From Kribbella italica (GTDB lineage: Bacteria > Actinomycetota > Actinomycetes > Propionibacteriales > Kribbellaceae), in the NCBI RefSeq assembly GCF_014205135.1, contig NZ_JACHMY010000001.1, forward strand, positions 3,348,001 through 3,412,000: a DNA stretch of 64,000 nt. Reading direction: 5' to 3'. Both the position numbers and the translations under genes were made by a program. Shown one piece after another: positions 42,952 through 52,369 of the stretch. Position 1 is the stretch's first letter. Every line of letters starts with the position of its first letter. Under the pieces are notes generated by a model, which worked only from the letters and a program-made list of their open reading frames with translations, ran no database searches and was not told the origin of the DNA.

Positions 42952-44760
42952 ATGGACCAGCAGCACGACGGAACCAGCCGCCGACGGCTCCTGCAGGCGG
43001 GCGCCCTCGGCGCCGGTGCGGCGATGATCCCGGGGGTGGCCTCAGCTGCTCCGGCCGTCTCCGGGCAGTCCGGGCGGCCCGGTCCCGATGCCGAGGAGCT
43101 GCGGTTCACGCTCGCCGTCGTACCGGACACGCAGTACCTGTTCGATCTCGACCGGGGTGACGGTGCTCCGCTGACCGCGAGCTTCAAGTACCTGATCGAG
43201 CACCGCGAGAACCTCGCCTTCACCGCCCACCTCGGGGACGTGGTCGAGAACGCGCAGGCGTCGGAGTTCGCCCAGGCCGATCCGGTCTTCGGGGTGCTCG
43301 ACCGCGCGCGGCTGCCGTACAGCGTGCTGGCCGGGAACCACGACATCGACGCCTCGAAGGACGACCAGCGCGGCGATTCGCCGTACCTGCACGTCTTCGG
43401 GCCGAAGCGCTTCCGCCGGATGAGCACGTACGGCGGCTCGACGCCGGACGGCTATAACTCGTACCACGTCTTCCGCGCCGGCGGCCGGCAGTGGCTGCTG
43501 CTCGCGATGGACTGGCGGCCGTCCGACGCCGGGTTCGCGTGGGCTCGTCGGGTCATCGCGGCGCACCCGCGGCTACCAGTCATCCTGACCACTCACGACC
43601 TCGTGTACGCCGACGCGGGCGACCCGGTCGCGCACCTGTCCGATCACGGCAACCGCGTCTGGGACCAGTTGGTCGACGGCAACGACCAGATCTTCCTGAC
43701 CCTCAACGGCCACTACTGGCCGTCCGGCCGAGTGGTCAAGCAGAACGCGGCCGGCCACGACGTCCACCTGCACATCACCAACTACCAGGACCGGTACTAC
43801 GGCGGCAGCGGCATGATCCGGCTGTACCACTTCGACCTGGCCCGCAACGTGATCGACGTCGAAACCATCTCGCCGTGGATCCTCGGCCAGGACCCGGCCC
43901 GGCGCAGCGAGCTGGCCGAGGGCGAGATCGAGCTGACCGACGACACCAACCGCTTCAGCGTGCCGATCGACTTCGCCGAACGGTTCGCCGGGTTCGCGCC
44001 GGTGCCGGTGCGGCCCGCACGGCCGGCGGCGAAGCTGGTGGTCCCGGGGACGGTCGCGTACTGGCGGTTCGACGGGCCGGTGGCTTCTCGGGTGGTCGAT
44101 CACTCGGGGCGTGGGAATCACCTGACGACGACGTACCTGCCGGGCTCGCCGGCCTTGAAAGCGTCGGACGAGTTCCATCCCGAGCAGCCCGGGCACGCGA
44201 GCTGGATGTTTGCCGGAGGCAAGAAACCGGCGCGGGGTGGGTACCTGACGACGGCCGCGGACGCGCCGTTGAACCGGCTGACCTTCCGCGGTGGGTACAC
44301 GATCGAGGCCTTCGTGAAGCTGCTCGACGACGGCGCGGATCACTCGTGGATGGGGCTGCTCAGCCGGATGGGGACGGGCGCTGACGCCGGCAAGACGGGC
44401 AGCGATCCGTCGGAGCCGGTGGTCAACCTCGGGTTCTCCGGTGGGCGGCAGGTGCAGTGGGCGGTCTACCCGCTCGACCGCAACGACACGTTCACCAACT
44501 GGGGGCACGAGCAGGCCGCCGGTGAGTGGTTCCATCTCGCGGTGGTGAACGACGGGCGCTTCACCACGCTGTACGTCGATTCCTCGCCGCTGCTGCGGAA
44601 TCCGTCGACGCGCTCGAACGGGCTGGCCACCGCGAACCTGCCGTGGTTGCTGGGGGCGAACCACTACGACAACACGATCGAGCAGGCGTTCGCCGGGCAC
44701 ATCGGTGAGCTGCGGATCGTCGACCGGGCGCTGCCGGTGCGGAGCTTCCTGAACGCCTGA
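42952..44760 (+). CDS. Tat-secreted metallophosphoesterase with C-terminal LamG-like domain (paralogue A)
   Basis: A 602-residue secreted phosphoesterase. The twin-arginine signal is SRRRLLQAGALGAG, cut after AASA. The calcineurin-like core has its metal motifs in order: VVPDTQYL, AHLGDVVEN, LAGNHDIDA, and later LNGHYWPSG and HLHITNY. A linker (VPGTVAYWRFDGP) leads to a concanavalin/LamG jelly roll (about 365-595, FRGGYTIEAFVKLL and HIGELRIVDRAL). A very similar 624-residue gene lies at 57557-59431 on the other strand. Cell-surface or extracellular phosphodiester hydrolysis is likely; the substrate is unknown. Confidence 0.92.
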   Translation: MDQQHDGTSRRRLLQAGALGAGAAMIPGVASAAPAVSGQSGRPGPDAEELRFTLAVVPDTQYLFDLDRGDGAPLTASFKYLIEHRENLAFTAHLGDVVENAQASEFAQADPVFGVLDRARLPYSVLAGNHDIDASKDDQRGDSPYLHVFGPKRFRRMSTYGGSTPDGYNSYHVFRAGGRQWLLLAMDWRPSDAGFAWARRVIAAHPRLPVILTTHDLVYADAGDPVAHLSDHGNRVWDQLVDGNDQIFLTLNGHYWPSGRVVKQNAAGHDVHLHITNYQDRYYGGSGMIRLYHFDLARNVIDVETISPWILGQDPARRSELAEGEIELTDDTNRFSVPIDFAERFAGFAPVPVRPARPAAKLVVPGTVAYWRFDGPVASRVVDHSGRGNHLTTTYLPGSPALKASDEFHPEQPGHASWMFAGGKKPARGGYLTTAADAPLNRLTFRGGYTIEAFVKLLDDGADHSWMGLLSRMGTGADAGKTGSDPSEPVVNLGFSGGRQVQWAVYPLDRNDTFTNWGHEQAAGEWFHLAVVNDGRFTTLYVDSSPLLRNPSTRSNGLATANLPWLLGANHYDNTIEQAFAGHIGELRIVDRALPVRSFLNA

Positions 44761-44781
44761 GCCGACTGCCGCCGAGGTGGG

Positions 44782-45441
44782 TCAGAGCAACGAGCGGATG
44801 AGCTGGTCTTGCGCGGGCAGCAGGGCCAGCTCTTCCTTGGTGAGCGTGGGATTGCGGCCGCGCTTGGCCAGCGCGCTCGGCAGCTGCGGCGTGGGGTCGA
44901 TCGAGTGCGCCAGGTAGGTGCGGAGTGCTTCCTGCAGGAGTGGGGAGAGCTCGGCGAACGCGGGATCGAGCGCGACCTGGGCGAAGATGATCGCCGTCAT
45001 CGCGACGTCGAACTCGGCCGGACCTTCCGTGGCGTCGCGCCAGTCGATCACCGAGGGACCGTCGCCGGTGAGGATGACGTTGTACGGGTGGAGATCGCCG
45101 TGCATCACCACCAGCCCCGGGGTGCCACTCGGAGGGGGAATCGCATGCAGCCGTCGGTGCAGGTCGGCGTGCAACTCCCCCACCTCGACCGGCCCGACGT
45201 CACCGGCGATCGCGGCGTCGGCCAGCGTCGGCCCGTCCAGCCGCTCGATCACCATGTCGGCACCGTCGACCCGCTCGACCACCGGGACGGGGAAGCCGTG
45301 CTTCCCCACCCACCGCATGAAGTCGGCTTCGTCCCGCACCGGATGCCCGTCGCGATACCGCCGCAACACCCACTGATCGTCGAGGGAGTAGACATCCGCA
45401 TCACGCCCGGAGGCGAACGGCTCAGCGTCGGGCGGAAGCAT
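44782..45441 (-). CDS. Aminoglycoside phosphotransferase-family small-molecule kinase
   Basis: A 219-residue kinase-fold protein. The catalytic loop is VMHGDLHPYNVIL and the metal motif SVIDWRDA; the phosphate-binding region is the degenerate ASGRDADVYSL. ATG 45441 is preceded by GGAGGGG; upstream in-frame starts lack one. The substrate is unknown; the family phosphorylates aminoglycosides, choline, homoserine and others. It is convergent with the metallophosphoesterase gene and downstream of a long GC-rich stem at 45505-45554. Confidence 0.85.
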   Translation of the reverse strand: MLPPDAEPFASGRDADVYSLDDQWVLRRYRDGHPVRDEADFMRWVGKHGFPVPVVERVDGADMVIERLDGPTLADAAIAGDVGPVEVGELHADLHRRLHAIPPPSGTPGLVVMHGDLHPYNVILTGDGPSVIDWRDATEGPAEFDVAMTAIIFAQVALDPAFAELSPLLQEALRTYLAHSIDPTPQLPSALAKRGRNPTLTKEELALLPAQDQLIRSLL

Positions 45442-45504
45442 CACCCCTCCGTCCATGGGGGTGGGGGGAGGAGCAGCGTCGCCCCGGAGCCGAGCGGGCA
45501 AGCC

Positions 45505-45554
45505 CGCCGGCGCGCGGGCGGGCGCGATCGCCTCGCCCGCGCCGCGCGCCGGCG
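45505..45554. terminator. Long GC hairpin between miaB and the phosphotransferase gene
   Basis: A 13-bp arm pair, cgccggcgcgcgg (45505-45517) and ccgcgcgccggcg (45542-45554), continues inward with gcgggcg/cgcccgc around a 9-base loop and a single bulge. The total stem is 20 bp. It lies downstream of the leftward miaB gene. There is no T-run on either side, so it may terminate or stabilise RNA rather than act as a classic terminator. Confidence 0.6.
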
Positions 45555-45603
45555 ACCGCGGCGAGGCCGTCGGGCCGCCTCACGCACGCTCGGGGCGGCA
45601 GCA

Positions 45604-47082
45604 TCAGTTGACCTGGCAGCCGCCGACCGCCGGCTCCAGGGGTGCGGGTTTGCCGATGGTGGGGAGGCCGAGCATCACGCCCGGATTTGGCTGGGCGGGG
45701 GCGTCTTGCAGCTTCTCCCACGCGTCGCCGGCGCGCGTACGGCGTACTGATCCGAAGACGTCGGCGACCAGGTGGTGCGGGGCGCCGTAGGTGACCTCGA
45801 CCGTCGCCATGTCACCCGGTCGGGGCGCCTCGACGCCTTCGGGCAGGGCGAAGTGGACGAGACGGTTGTCGCGAGCACGCCCGGACAGCCGGTGGGTCGC
45901 GGCGTCCTTGCGGCCCTCGCCCTCCGCGACCAGGACCTCCAGCGACTTGCCGACAAGCGCCTTGTTCTCCGACCAGGCCATCTCGTCCTGCAGCGCGACC
46001 AGCCGCTCGTACCGCTCCTGGACGACCGCGCGCGGGACCTGGTCCTCCATCGACTCCGCCGGGGTCCCGGGGCGCTTGGAGTACTGGAACGTGAACGCAC
46101 CCGCGAACCGCGCCTGCCGGACGACGTCCAGCGTGCCCTGGAAGTCCTCCTCGGTCTCGCCGGGGAAGCCCACGATGATGTCGGTGGTGATCGCCGCGTC
46201 CGGCATCGCCGCGCGCACGTCCTCGATGATCTTCAGGTACCGGTCACGCCGGTACGAGCGCCGCATCGTCTTCAGGATCTGGTCCGACCCCGACTGCAGC
46301 GGCATGTGCAGCGAGTGCATCACGTTCGGCGTCTCGGCCATCGCCTCGATCACGTCCGCGGTGAAGTCGCGCGGGTGCGGCGAGGTGAAGCGGACCCGCT
46401 CCAGCCCGTCGATCGAGCCGCAGGCCCGCAGCAGCTTCGAGAACGCGTACCGGTCGCCGAACTCGACGCCGTACGAGTTGACGTTCTGGCCGAGCAGCGT
46501 CACCTCGAGCACGCCCTCGGCGACCAGCGCCTCGACCTCGGCCAGGACGTCGCCCGGGCGGCGGTCCTTCTCGCGCCCGCGCAGCGCCGGCACGATGCAG
46601 AACGTGCAGGTGTTGTTGCAGCCCACGCTGACCGAGACCCAGGCCGAGTACGGCGACTCGCGCCGGGTCGGCAGCGTCGACGGGAAGACGTCGAGCGACT
46701 CCAGGATCTCGACCTGCGACTCCTCGGCGATCCGGGCCCGCTCCAGCAGCACCGGCAACGCGCCGATGTTGTGGGTCCCGAAGACGACGTCCACCCAGGG
46801 CGCCTTCTTGGTGATCGTCGCCTTGTCCTTCTGGGCCAGGCAGCCGCCGACGGCGATCTGCATGCCAGGCTTCTTGGCCTTCACCGGCGCCAGGTGGCCG
46901 AGGTTGCCGTACAGCTTGTTGTCGGCGTTCTCGCGGACCGCGCAGGTGTTGAAGACGACCACGTCGGCCTGGTCGCCTTCGGGCGCACGGACGTAGCCCG
47001 CGTCCTCCAGCAGGCCGCGCAGGCGCTCGGAGTCGTGGACGTTCATCTGGCACCCGTAGGTGCGGACCTCGTAAGTACGCAT
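45604..47082 (-). CDS. miaB: tRNA-2-methylthio-N6-dimethylallyladenosine synthase
   Basis: Radical-SAM methylthiotransferase that converts i6A37 to ms2i6A37, acting after MiaA. The protein is 492 residues. The N-terminal UPF0004 domain has cysteines in YGCQMN, NTCAVR and GGCLAQ for one [4Fe-4S] cluster; the radical-SAM motif is [13 protein letters not shown] domain follows at the C-terminus (about 375-445). ATG 47082 begins [14 protein letters not shown] as in the family; a GTG a few codons earlier (VAVMRTYE) is possible. The final 30 residues ([11 protein letters not shown]) are lineage-specific. Confidence 0.97.
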   Translation of the reverse strand: MRTYEVRTYGCQMNVHDSERLRGLLEDAGYVRAPEGDQADVVVFNTCAVRENADNKLYGNLGHLAPVKAKKPGMQIAVGGCLAQKDKATITKKAPWVDVVFGTHNIGALPVLLERARIAEESQVEILESLDVFPSTLPTRRESPYSAWVSVSVGCNNTCTFCIVPALRGREKDRRPGDVLAEVEALVAEGVLEVTLLGQNVNSYGVEFGDRYAFSKLLRACGSIDGLERVRFTSPHPRDFTADVIEAMAETPNVMHSLHMPLQSGSDQILKTMRRSYRRDRYLKIIEDVRAAMPDAAITTDIIVGFPGETEEDFQGTLDVVRQARFAGAFTFQYSKRPGTPAESMEDQVPRAVVQERYERLVALQDEMAWSENKALVGKSLEVLVAEGEGRKDAATHRLSGRARDNRLVHFALPEGVEAPRPGDMATVEVTYGAPHHLVADVFGSVRRTRAGDAWEKLQDAPAQPNPGVMLGLPTIGKPAPLEPAVGGCQVN

Positions 47083-47182
47083 AACAGCCACCAAGCCTAC
47101 GTCGAGGGGTGGACTTTCCCCTACCTGGGTTGGCTGCCTGCACCCCCTGACCCCGGCGGCGTCAGCGTGAACAGTTGGACCC

Positions 47183-48712
47183 ATGAACAGTTCTCGCCGT
47201 CAGTTCCTCGCCCGTTCCGCCGTCGCAGGCGCCGCCGTCGTGGCCGGTGGCACCTTGGCGGCCTCCTCTCCCACCGCCGCGCTGGCCACTGTCGGGACCA
47301 CGCGGATCACCGCGCTCACCGGTGTCACCGTGATCGACGTCGCCACCGGCCACCGCGCCAAGCACCAGACCGTGCTGATCAGCGGCGACCGGATCATCGC
47401 CGTCGGCCGCCACCTCCCGGTCCCGCGCGGTGCCACCGAGCTCGACCTGACCGGGAAGTTCGTCATCCCCGGCCTGGCCGACATGCACGTGCACAGCCTC
47501 GGCGACGAGCACGTCTCGCCGCCGCTCTACCTGGCCAACGGCCTGACCACCGTCCGCGAGATGGCCGCGCCCGACCCGGTCGTGTACGACTGGCGCGACC
47601 GGATCGACGCCGGGACGCTGCTCGGGCCGCGGATGGTCGTGGCCGGCCAGATCATCGACGGGGACCCGACGCTGTGGGACCCGAACCTGCTGCACGTCCT
47701 CGTGGTGAACGACGAAGCCGGCGCGCGCGCCGCCGTACGGCAGGTGAAGGCCGAGGGCGCGGACTTCGTCAAGGTGTACTCGCGGCTCGGCCCCACGGCG
47801 TACCGGGCGATCCTCGACGAGGCGCGCCGCAACGGGCTGACCGTGCACGGCCACGGGCCCGACCAGGTGTCGATCCAGCAGGTCAGCAACGGCGGCCAGC
47901 GCAGCATCGAGCACATCCACGCGCTCGCGCTGTCGGTGTCGAGCCGGGAGGCGGAAGTACGCCGGATGCAGCGCGCGATCACGATCAAGACCGGTGACTA
48001 CAACGGCTGGTTCCGCCAGGTGCACCCGATCGAGTGGATCGCCGCGAACTCGTTCAGCCGCTCCCGCGCCGCGGACGTGTTCGGCCTGCTGCGCCGCAAC
48101 CGGACCCGGGTCACCCCGACGCTGACCATGCACAACGTGCTCGACCGCCCCGACTACACCGGCCTCGACCCGGCCACCGCGAAGTACCTGAGCCCGGACT
48201 CGATCGGCACGTACCAGTACGTCCTGGAGAACCTGTACTCCGCCAACCGCCCGCCGGAGGAGGTCGCCCGGCAGCAGCAGATGTGGGAGTACCGCCAGCG
48301 ATTCGTCCGCGAGCTGTTCGCCCACGACGTACCGATCCTGGCCGGCACGGACACCGGTACGCCGTGGATGGTGCCCGGGTTCGCCCTGCACCAGGAGCTC
48401 GAGCTGCTGGTCGGCGCCGGCGTCACTCCGCGCCAGGCCCTGCACGCCGCGACGATCGAGCCGGCCCGGTTCCTCGGGATGAGCGACGACCTGGGATCCG
48501 TTGCCCCGCGCAAGATCGCCGACCTGGTCGTGCTGGACGCCGACCCGCTGACCGACATCCGCAACACCCGGAAGATCCACACCGTCGTCACCCGCGGCCG
48601 GGTGATCTCGCCGGAGGCCCGACGGCGGATGCTCGCCGGCGTCGAGGCCGCCGTACAGGCTCCGCCGGCCGGTCCGGCCCTCGCGGCCGGTGGGTGCTGC
48701 GGAGGGCACTGA
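47183..48712 (+). CDS. Tat-secreted amidohydrolase
   Basis: A 509-residue metal-dependent amidohydrolase. The signal is a twin-arginine type ([17 protein letters not shown]). Metal ligands are visible in [26 protein letters not shown] and the late aspartate in LAGTDTGTP; an active-site lysine may lie in DFVKVYS. The C-terminal part reconstitutes the small beta-sandwich ([13 protein letters not shown]). It probably cleaves an amide or peptide bond of an extracellular substrate, which is not identifiable. The last residues are a Gly/Cys tail (GGCCGGH). Divergent from miaB by about 100 bp. Confidence 0.9.
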   Translation: MNSSRRQFLARSAVAGAAVVAGGTLAASSPTAALATVGTTRITALTGVTVIDVATGHRAKHQTVLISGDRIIAVGRHLPVPRGATELDLTGKFVIPGLADMHVHSLGDEHVSPPLYLANGLTTVREMAAPDPVVYDWRDRIDAGTLLGPRMVVAGQIIDGDPTLWDPNLLHVLVVNDEAGARAAVRQVKAEGADFVKVYSRLGPTAYRAILDEARRNGLTVHGHGPDQVSIQQVSNGGQRSIEHIHALALSVSSREAEVRRMQRAITIKTGDYNGWFRQVHPIEWIAANSFSRSRAADVFGLLRRNRTRVTPTLTMHNVLDRPDYTGLDPATAKYLSPDSIGTYQYVLENLYSANRPPEEVARQQQMWEYRQRFVRELFAHDVPILAGTDTGTPWMVPGFALHQELELLVGAGVTPRQALHAATIEPARFLGMSDDLGSVAPRKIADLVVLDADPLTDIRNTRKIHTVVTRGRVISPEARRRMLAGVEAAVQAPPAGPALAAGGCCGGH

Positions 48713-48728
48713 CATCGACAGACAAGGA

Positions 48729-48760
48729 CGCGGACTGTGATGGCTCGGTCACAGTCCGCG
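48729..48760. terminator. Stem-loop after the amidohydrolase gene
   Basis: Perfect 12-bp stem: cgcggactgtga (48729-48740), loop tggctcgg, tcacagtccgcg (48749-48760). It lies 17 bp after the stop codon and 78 bp before the gluA start. Confidence 0.85.
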
Positions 48761-48837
48761 CCGGCGGTCGCAGATCGTTACCTCCGCGGAATCGGAGGGC
48801 CGTGCGAGGCAACCCTTGCCTCGGCTAGGTTCACGCC

Positions 48838-49614
48838 ATGAGCGATTCCGTCACCTCGACGCACACCGTTCCGGTCAGCACCGGCCTGGTCGCCCTGACG
48901 GGCGTCAACAAGCACTTCGGCGATCTGCACGTGCTGAAGGACATCAACTTGTCCATCAGCAAGGGTGAGGTCGTCGTGGTGATCGGGCCGTCGGGGTCCG
49001 GCAAGTCCACGCTGTGCCGCGCGATCAACCGGCTGGAGCCGATCGACACCGGCACCATCACCCTCGACGGCCAGCCGCTGCCCAGCGAGGGCAAGGCGCT
49101 GGCCAAGCTGCGTGCCGACGTCGGCATGGTGTTCCAGTCGTTCAACCTGTTCGCCCACAAGACGATCCTGCAGAACGTCACGCTCGGCCCGCTCAAGGTC
49201 CGCAAGCTCGGCGCGAAGCAGGCCGAGCAGCGCGCGATGGAGCTGCTCGAGCGGGTCGGCGTGGCCAACCAGGCCCAGAAGTTCCCGGCCCAGCTGTCCG
49301 GCGGCCAGCAGCAACGGGTGGCGATCGCCCGCGCGCTGGCGATGGACCCCAAGGTGATCCTGTTCGACGAGCCGACCTCGGCACTGGACCCGGAGATGAT
49401 CCAGGAGGTCCTCGAGGTCATGGTCGACCTGGCTCGCCAAGACATGACGATGGTCGTGGTGACGCACGAGATGGGCTTCGCGCGCAGTGCGGCCAACCGG
49501 GTGGTCTTCATGGCCGACGGAGAGATCGTCGAAGAGGCCGACCCGGAGACGTTCTTCACCAGCCCGACCTCCCGGCGCGCGCAGGACTTCCTCGGGAAGA
49601 TCCTCAAGCACTAG
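48838..49614 (+). CDS. gluA: Glutamate-type ABC importer, ATP-binding protein
   Basis: A 258-residue ATPase of a polar amino-acid importer. Walker A is IGPSGSGKSTL, the signature LSGGQQQRV, and Walker B VILFDEPTSALDPE. The protein matches GlnQ/GluA subunits closely in length and in motif spacing. ATG 48838 is the start. It opens a four-gene rightward operon with a lipoprotein and two permeases in the gluA-gluB-gluC-gluD order of Corynebacterium, so glutamate is the probable substrate. This is based on order and family, not on demonstrated specificity. Confidence 0.93.
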   Translation: MSDSVTSTHTVPVSTGLVALTGVNKHFGDLHVLKDINLSISKGEVVVVIGPSGSGKSTLCRAINRLEPIDTGTITLDGQPLPSEGKALAKLRADVGMVFQSFNLFAHKTILQNVTLGPLKVRKLGAKQAEQRAMELLERVGVANQAQKFPAQLSGGQQQRVAIARALAMDPKVILFDEPTSALDPEMIQEVLEVMVDLARQDMTMVVVTHEMGFARSAANRVVFMADGEIVEEADPETFFTSPTSRRAQDFLGKILKH

Positions 49615-49671
49615 ACGCCCCGCCGGCGTACCAGCCGGTCGCAACGCTCCACAACACGAAGGGGATTCCCA

Positions 49672-50595
49672 ATGAGAATGCGCAACCTCGTCGCCACGGT
49701 CGGCGTCGCGGCCCTCGCGCTCACCGTCGGTGCCTGCGGCAAGGACGGGACACCGGCGGCCAGCGGCGGTGGCGGCAGCACCACCGGTGAGTGCGGCGAC
49801 CTGCACAAGTTCGACGTGGCCACCGCGGCCGATGTCGCCGGCAGCGCGACGTTCACCAAGATCAAGGCCCGCGGCAACGCGATCGTCGGGGTCAAGGCCG
49901 ACCAGCCGAACCTGGGCTACAAGGACGCCAACGGCAAGCGCTGCGGCTTCGACATCGAGATCGCCCGGATGGTGTCGGCCCAGCTCGGCCTCGACCCGGA
50001 CAAGATCGAGTACAAGGAGATCCCGTCGGCCAACCGCGAGACGGCGATCGCCGGCGGTGAGATCGACTACTACGTCGGCTCCTACTCGATCACCGACAAG
50101 CGCAAGAAGCTGGTCTCGTTCGCCGGCCCGTACTTCGTCGCCGGTCAGGACCTGCTGGTCCGCAAGGACGACACCTCGATGGACGCCGGCAAGGACGGCC
50201 TGAAGGGCAAGAAGGTCTGCTCGGCGACCGGCTCCACGCCGATCCAGAAGGTCAAGGACGAGAACCTGACCGAGGCGAGCAACATCTCGGAGTTCAAGAC
50301 CTACTCCGAGTGCGTCTCCCAGCTGCTCGACAACCAGACCGACGCGGTCACCACCGACGACGCGATCCTCAAGGGCTACGCGGCCAACGCGCCCGACGAG
50401 CTGCGGGTGGTCGGCAAGCCGTTCAGCACCGAGAAGTACGGCATCGGCCTGCCGCTGGCCGACAAGCCGCTGCGCGACAAGGTGAACGCCGGCCTGGAGG
50501 CCTCCTTCGGCGACGGCACCTGGCAGAAGGTCTACGACGAGACGCTCGGCAAGTCCGGCTCCGCCGGTACCCCGCCGCCGCTCGAGAAGTACTGA
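49672..50595 (+). CDS. gluB: Glutamate-type ABC importer, substrate-binding lipoprotein
   Basis: A 307-residue family 3 solute-binding protein. The lipobox is LTVGAC with the acylated cysteine at residue 22, then a Gly/Ser linker and a mature domain beginning about FDVATAADV. Ligand-site motifs include VGVKADQPNLGY, CGFDIEIARMV and YVGSYSITDKR, typical of polar amino-acid binders. It follows gluA by 57 bp and is followed by a strong hairpin before gluC, which probably raises its expression over the permeases. Confidence 0.93.
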   Translation: MRMRNLVATVGVAALALTVGACGKDGTPAASGGGGSTTGECGDLHKFDVATAADVAGSATFTKIKARGNAIVGVKADQPNLGYKDANGKRCGFDIEIARMVSAQLGLDPDKIEYKEIPSANRETAIAGGEIDYYVGSYSITDKRKKLVSFAGPYFVAGQDLLVRKDDTSMDAGKDGLKGKKVCSATGSTPIQKVKDENLTEASNISEFKTYSECVSQLLDNQTDAVTTDDAILKGYAANAPDELRVVGKPFSTEKYGIGLPLADKPLRDKVNAGLEASFGDGTWQKVYDETLGKSGSAGTPPPLEKY

Positions 50596-50602
50596 TCCAC
50601 CG

Positions 50603-50642
50603 CCCGGCCACGGTGTCCGGCTCCACCGGCACCGTGGCCGGG
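50603..50642 (+). terminator. Attenuating hairpin between gluB and gluC
   Basis: Perfect 13-bp stem: cccggccacggtg (50603-50615) and caccgtggccggg (50630-50642), loop of 14. No T-run follows. Such stems between binding-protein and permease genes commonly stabilise the upstream mRNA or attenuate readthrough, giving excess binding protein. Confidence 0.7.
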
Positions 50643-50673
50643 TTGCGTTTCCCTCATCTTCTGGAAGGTCGCG

Positions 50674-51321
50674 ATGCTCTCGGTCCTCACCGACAACTGG
50701 GAACTGTTCCGGGACGGGTTCTGGCTCACCCTCCGGCTGTTCGTGGTCGCCGCTCTGCTGAGCCTGGTCCTCGGGACCGTGCTGGCCGCGTTCCGGGTCT
50801 CCCCGGTCCCGGCCCTGCGCGGGATCGGCACCGGCTACGTCAACACGCTGCGGAACACGCCGCTGACCCTGGTGTTCGCCTTCCTGTTCTTCGGCGCCGC
50901 GAAGATGCAGCTCAGCCTGCCGACGTTCTTCTGGGCCGGCGTGGCCGCGCTGACGATCTACACCTCGGCGTTCGTCTGCGAGGTCGTCCGGTCCGGGATC
51001 AACACCGTCTCCCCCGGGCAGTCCGAAGCCGCCCGCGCGGTCGGCATGACGTTCCTGCAGGTCCTGACGATCGTCGTCCTGCCGCAGGCCTACCGGGCGA
51101 TCGTCCCGCCGCTGGCCAGCGTGCTGATCGCGCTGCTGAAGAACACCACGATCGCCGCCGGGTTCTCGGTGCTGGAGGCCGGCTCGATCCCGGCCGCGAT
51201 GGCCGAGCGCGGTGAGAACCAGATGCTCACGCTGGTCTGGATCACCATCGGCTTCCTGATCCTGATCACTCCCCTGGTGCTGCTGCAGCGCTGGGCCGAG
51301 CGCCGGACGGCGGTGGCCTGA
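50674..51321 (+). CDS. gluC: Glutamate-type ABC importer permease 1
   Basis: A 215-residue His/Glu/Gln/Arg/opine-type permease with about five helices. The EAA loop is EAARAVGMTFLQVLTIVVLPQAYRAIVPP, contacting GluA. ATG 50674 begins MLSVLTDNWELFRDGF. The stop overlaps the gluD start (TGATG at 51319-51323), so the two permeases are translationally coupled and form the heterodimeric channel. Confidence 0.92.
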   Translation: MLSVLTDNWELFRDGFWLTLRLFVVAALLSLVLGTVLAAFRVSPVPALRGIGTGYVNTLRNTPLTLVFAFLFFGAAKMQLSLPTFFWAGVAALTIYTSAFVCEVVRSGINTVSPGQSEAARAVGMTFLQVLTIVVLPQAYRAIVPPLASVLIALLKNTTIAAGFSVLEAGSIPAAMAERGENQMLTLVWITIGFLILITPLVLLQRWAERRTAVA

Positions 51322-52190
51322 TGACTTCGGTCCTGTACGACGTTCCCGGTCCGCGGGCGAAGGCCCGGAACCGGATCCTGAACATCATCGTGATGCTGGC
51401 CGTCCTGGGGGTGGTCGCCTGGCTGATCCACCGGCTGGCGGTCAACGGCCAGTTCGACAGCCGCCGCTGGGCGCAGTTCCAGTACACCGCGATCCAGAAC
51501 GAGCTGCTCGAGGGCCTGCTGAACACGCTGCGCGCGGCCGGCCTGGCCGCCGTCCTGGCGGTGCTGTTCGGTGCGGTCTTCGCGGCGGCGCGGATCAGCG
51601 ACCACGCGATCCTGCGGGTGCCGGCGACGTTCGTCGTCGAGCTGTTCCGGGCCATCCCGCTGCTGATCCTGATGTTCTTCTTCTACTACGGCAGCCTGCA
51701 GTTCAAGCTCGGCCTCTCGCCGTTCTGGGCGGTCGTGCTCGGCCTGACGCTGTACAACGGCTCGGTCCTGGCGGAGATCTTCCGCGCCGGGATCGCCGCC
51801 GTCCCGAAGGGCCAGCGCGAAGCGGCGTACGCGACCGGCCTGCGCAAGAACCAGGTGGTCCGGCTGATCCTGCTCCCGCAGGCGATCACCGCGATGCTGC
51901 CCGCGATCGTCAGCCAGCTGGTCGTGCTGCTGAAGGACACCGCGCTCGGCTTCATCATCACCTACAACGAGCTCCTGTACGTCGCCAAGCAGATGGGCGG
52001 GCGCCTCGAGTTCGGCTTCCCGTACATCCCGACGTACTTCGTCGTCGCGGTCATCTACATCGGCCTGTGCTCCCTGCTCTCCCTGCTGGCCCGCTACCTC
52101 GAAGGCCGCGGCCGCCGCCGCGCCAAGGTCACCGGCGGCCCCGCACCGATCGCGGCCCCGCTGGACACCGGCGACACCACCAAGCTCTGA
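51321..52190 (+). CDS. gluD: Glutamate-type ABC importer permease 2
   Basis: A 289-residue permease. A basic, Arg-rich N-terminal tail precedes about five membrane helices, and the EAA loop is EAAYATGLRKNQVVRLILLPQAITAMLP. The C-terminal tail (RGRRRAKVTGGPAPI) is cytoplasmic and unusually long, as in corynebacterial GluD. It ends the operon, with a strong terminator 13 bp later. Confidence 0.92.
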   Translation: MTSVLYDVPGPRAKARNRILNIIVMLAVLGVVAWLIHRLAVNGQFDSRRWAQFQYTAIQNELLEGLLNTLRAAGLAAVLAVLFGAVFAAARISDHAILRVPATFVVELFRAIPLLILMFFFYYGSLQFKLGLSPFWAVVLGLTLYNGSVLAEIFRAGIAAVPKGQREAAYATGLRKNQVVRLILLPQAITAMLPAIVSQLVVLLKDTALGFIITYNELLYVAKQMGGRLEFGFPYIPTYFVVAVIYIGLCSLLSLLARYLEGRGRRRAKVTGGPAPIAAPLDTGDTTKL

Positions 52191-52202
52191 CCGACCGACC
52201 AC

Positions 52203-52240
52203 CACGGCCCGGATCGCACTCACGTGCGGTCCGGGCCGTG
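52203..52240. terminator. Terminator of the gluABCD operon
   Basis: A 17-bp stem with a single T-G wobble: cacggcccggatcgcac (52203-52219) and gtgcggtccgggccgtg (52224-52240), loop tcac. It lies just after the gluD stop and well before the next promoter. Confidence 0.85.
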
Positions 52241-52369
52241 CTCTGTCCGGCGGAGAACGCCGCGGTACCGATCGGACACTGTCCGAGCCCTTGCGCTCGT
52301 CTCGATCTGGGACGGACTGTGGAGGCAGCCGCCCGTAGCTTGCATCCCCGATGACGAGAGGCGCCGCCT

